Notes under the pieces: generated by a model | Database searches by the model: none | Told to the model about the DNA's origin: nothing | Seen by the model: only the letters and a program-made list of their open reading frames with translations | Source of the DNA: Streptomyces sp. NBC_00440 | GTDB lineage: Bacteria > Actinomycetota > Actinomycetes > Streptomycetales > Streptomycetaceae | Assembly (NCBI RefSeq): GCF_036014215.1 | Contig: NZ_CP107921.1 | Location: forward strand, 3,773,501-3,837,500 | Reading direction: 5' to 3' | DNA: 64,000 bases | Shown here: positions 60,247-64,000 of the stretch, in pieces | Layout: every line of letters starts with the position of its first letter | Numbering within the stretch: the first letter of the stretch is position 1 | Position numbers and translations under genes: made by a program

Positions 60247-60731
60247 CCGGTCGGTACGAAACCGATCTTGCGGTAGAAGCCGGCAGCCCGGCCGTTGGCC
60301 TGGTGCACGAAGAGCCGCACCCGCTCGACCCGCGGCTCGTCCAGCGACCAGGCCCACTCCATCGCCGCCCGGAAGAGCTCCTGGGTGAGACCCGCTCCAC
60401 GGAACTCGGGCCGCACGTACACACCGACCAGATGTGCCTGCGATACGGAGTTCACTTCCCCGAAGATCCCCTCGGTCCCGACGGGTTCGACCAGCACGAC
60501 CACCGTGCCGGACCACGACCCGTCGGGCCCCTCCGCGATGAACTGCCGTGCAGCACCACCGTGCGAGGCCCCGGCCGCCCGGTCCTGCCAGAAGGAATCA
60601 GGGCGGGCTGTGGCCGCTTCATAGGTTTCGAGATAGGCGATGGGCGCTGCGGGATCCTGGAGCGCGACCAGCCGCAGCTCCTTGACCTTGAGCCACTCAT
60701 CAGCCCGCACAGGCCGTATGACGTCTTCCAT
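60177..60731 (-). CDS. GNAT-family N-acetyltransferase
   Basis: The 184-residue protein begins MEDVIRPVRADEWLKVKELR. It carries the acetyl-CoA motif VGVYVRPEFRGAGLTQELFRAA and the family's LFVHQANGRAAGFYRKIGF. The substrate is unknown. A CAGGAT box ends 6 nt before ATG 60731 and no ribosome binding site is present, so it may be leaderless. Its 3' end overlaps the opposing gene by 70 bp. Confidence 0.88.
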   Translation of the reverse strand: MEDVIRPVRADEWLKVKELRLVALQDPAAPIAYLETYEAATARPDSFWQDRAAGASHGGAARQFIAEGPDGSWSGTVVVLVEPVGTEGIFGEVNSVSQAHLVGVYVRPEFRGAGLTQELFRAAMEWAWSLDEPRVERVRLFVHQANGRAAGFYRKIGFVPTGYSVPAPGDAGDRELEMVVDRPV

Positions 60732-60792
60732 GCCGGGATCCTGCCAGACAGACCCGCAGGACTGCACACGAATTTGAACTGCACGTGGACGC

Positions 60793-60835
60793 AAAAATGC
60801 CTCAACCCCGGACCATAACGGTCCGGGGTTGAGGC
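60793..60835 (-). terminator. rRNA operon terminator
   Basis: CCTCAACCCCGGACC (60800-60814) pairs exactly with 60820-60834 around a 5-nt loop. On the minus strand it is followed by CATTTTTGC. It lies just past the 5S gene. Confidence 0.92.
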
Positions 60836-60843
60836 TAAAAATT

Positions 60844-60962
60844 GTTCGGCGGCGTCCTACTCTCCCACAGGGTCCCCCCTGCAGTACCATCGGCGCTGAA
60901 AGGCTTAGCTTCCGGGTTCGGAATGTAACCGGGCGTTTCCCTAACGCAATGACCACCGAAAC
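60844..60962 (-). rRNA. rrf: 5S ribosomal RNA
   Basis: The minus strand reads GTTTCGGTGGTCATTGCG at the 5' end, contains CCGAACCCGGAAGCTAAGCC, and ends GGACGCCGCCGAAC. This is a typical Streptomyces 5S of about 119 nt; the ends are estimated to a few bases. Confidence 0.95.
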
Positions 60963-61040
60963 ACTATGAAATTAACCAACACCGGATACAACACGGTCGT
61001 TCGTTATTTCAGAACTAACACAGTGGACGCGAGCAACTGA

Positions 61041-64000
<2,960 letters not shown>

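Overview
The window is a piece of a Streptomyces chromosome. The base composition is very high GC with strongly biased third positions and frequent GTG starts. The gene order also matches, from memory, the S. coelicolor block around cysA, glnR, cssRS, mshD, ppk, pst, pit and csoR, here read in the reverse direction. Assignments rest on reading the translated sequence; no database search was made.

Layout. 1-5.8 kb: sulfur-related and housekeeping genes (nitrobindin-like protein, DsrE-like protein, DUF3099, the sulfurtransferase/DUF1416 pair behind a probably leaderless cysteine-containing leader peptide, a DUF2993 lipid-binding-type protein, a Gln-rich membrane protein and a MoaD-like sulfur carrier), with a 164-bp fold-back repeat inserted between two of them. 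5.9-9.4 kb: a truncated serine hydrolase, an alpha/beta hydrolase, the nitrogen regulator GlnR and a LacI-type regulator. 9.5-14.6 kb: an HtrA-type protease, a CssRS-like two-component system and a second DUF2993 protein. 14.6-25.6 kb: an accessory stretch with a deleted MarR/MFS pair, TetR/SDR and TetR/FAD-monooxygenase pairs with visible operators, an XRE-DUF397-ATPase trio carrying the only TTA codon found, a mannose-type lectin, a BP74-type secreted protein and a VanZ-RDD protein. 25.7-29.9 kb: mycothiol synthase, a YtrA-type GntR/ABC operon and a DHFR-like reductase.

30-40.6 kb is a phosphate and polyphosphate block: ppk, a CHAD protein and a Nudix hydrolase; then PHO boxes and pstSCAB; then, convergent, the low-affinity phosphate permease with its DUF47 partner; then the copper sensor csoR behind its operator. 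40.8-46 kb: a small conserved protein, a lipoprotein, a berberine-bridge-type oxidase with both covalent FAD attachment residues, a YihY-type membrane protein with a tandem-repeat tail, and a PAP2 phosphatase.

46.2-57.4 kb is the most unusual region. A tightly overlapping plus-strand operon encodes what look like VirB2-, VirB8-, VirB6-, VirB3/VirB4N-, VirB4 ATPase- and VirD4-like proteins. Next to it, on the minus strand, lie a lytic transglycosylase/NlpC-P60 wall hydrolase (a VirB1 analogue), a Ser/Thr kinase and a Tat-exported protein. No relaxase, integrase or attachment site is visible, and the VirD4-like protein lacks a Walker A motif. This reads as a chromosomal type IV secretion-like machine that has lost, or never had, DNA-transfer parts. 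57.5-60.7 kb: an HTH protein, a secreted papain-like protease translationally coupled to a secreted, C-terminally anchored partner, and a GNAT acetyltransferase. 60.8-64 kb: the 3' part of an rRNA operon on the minus strand (terminator, 5S, partial 23S).

A recurring theme is leaderless-type promoters: a -10 hexamer ending 6-7 nt before an ATG/GTG, seen at about nine genes.
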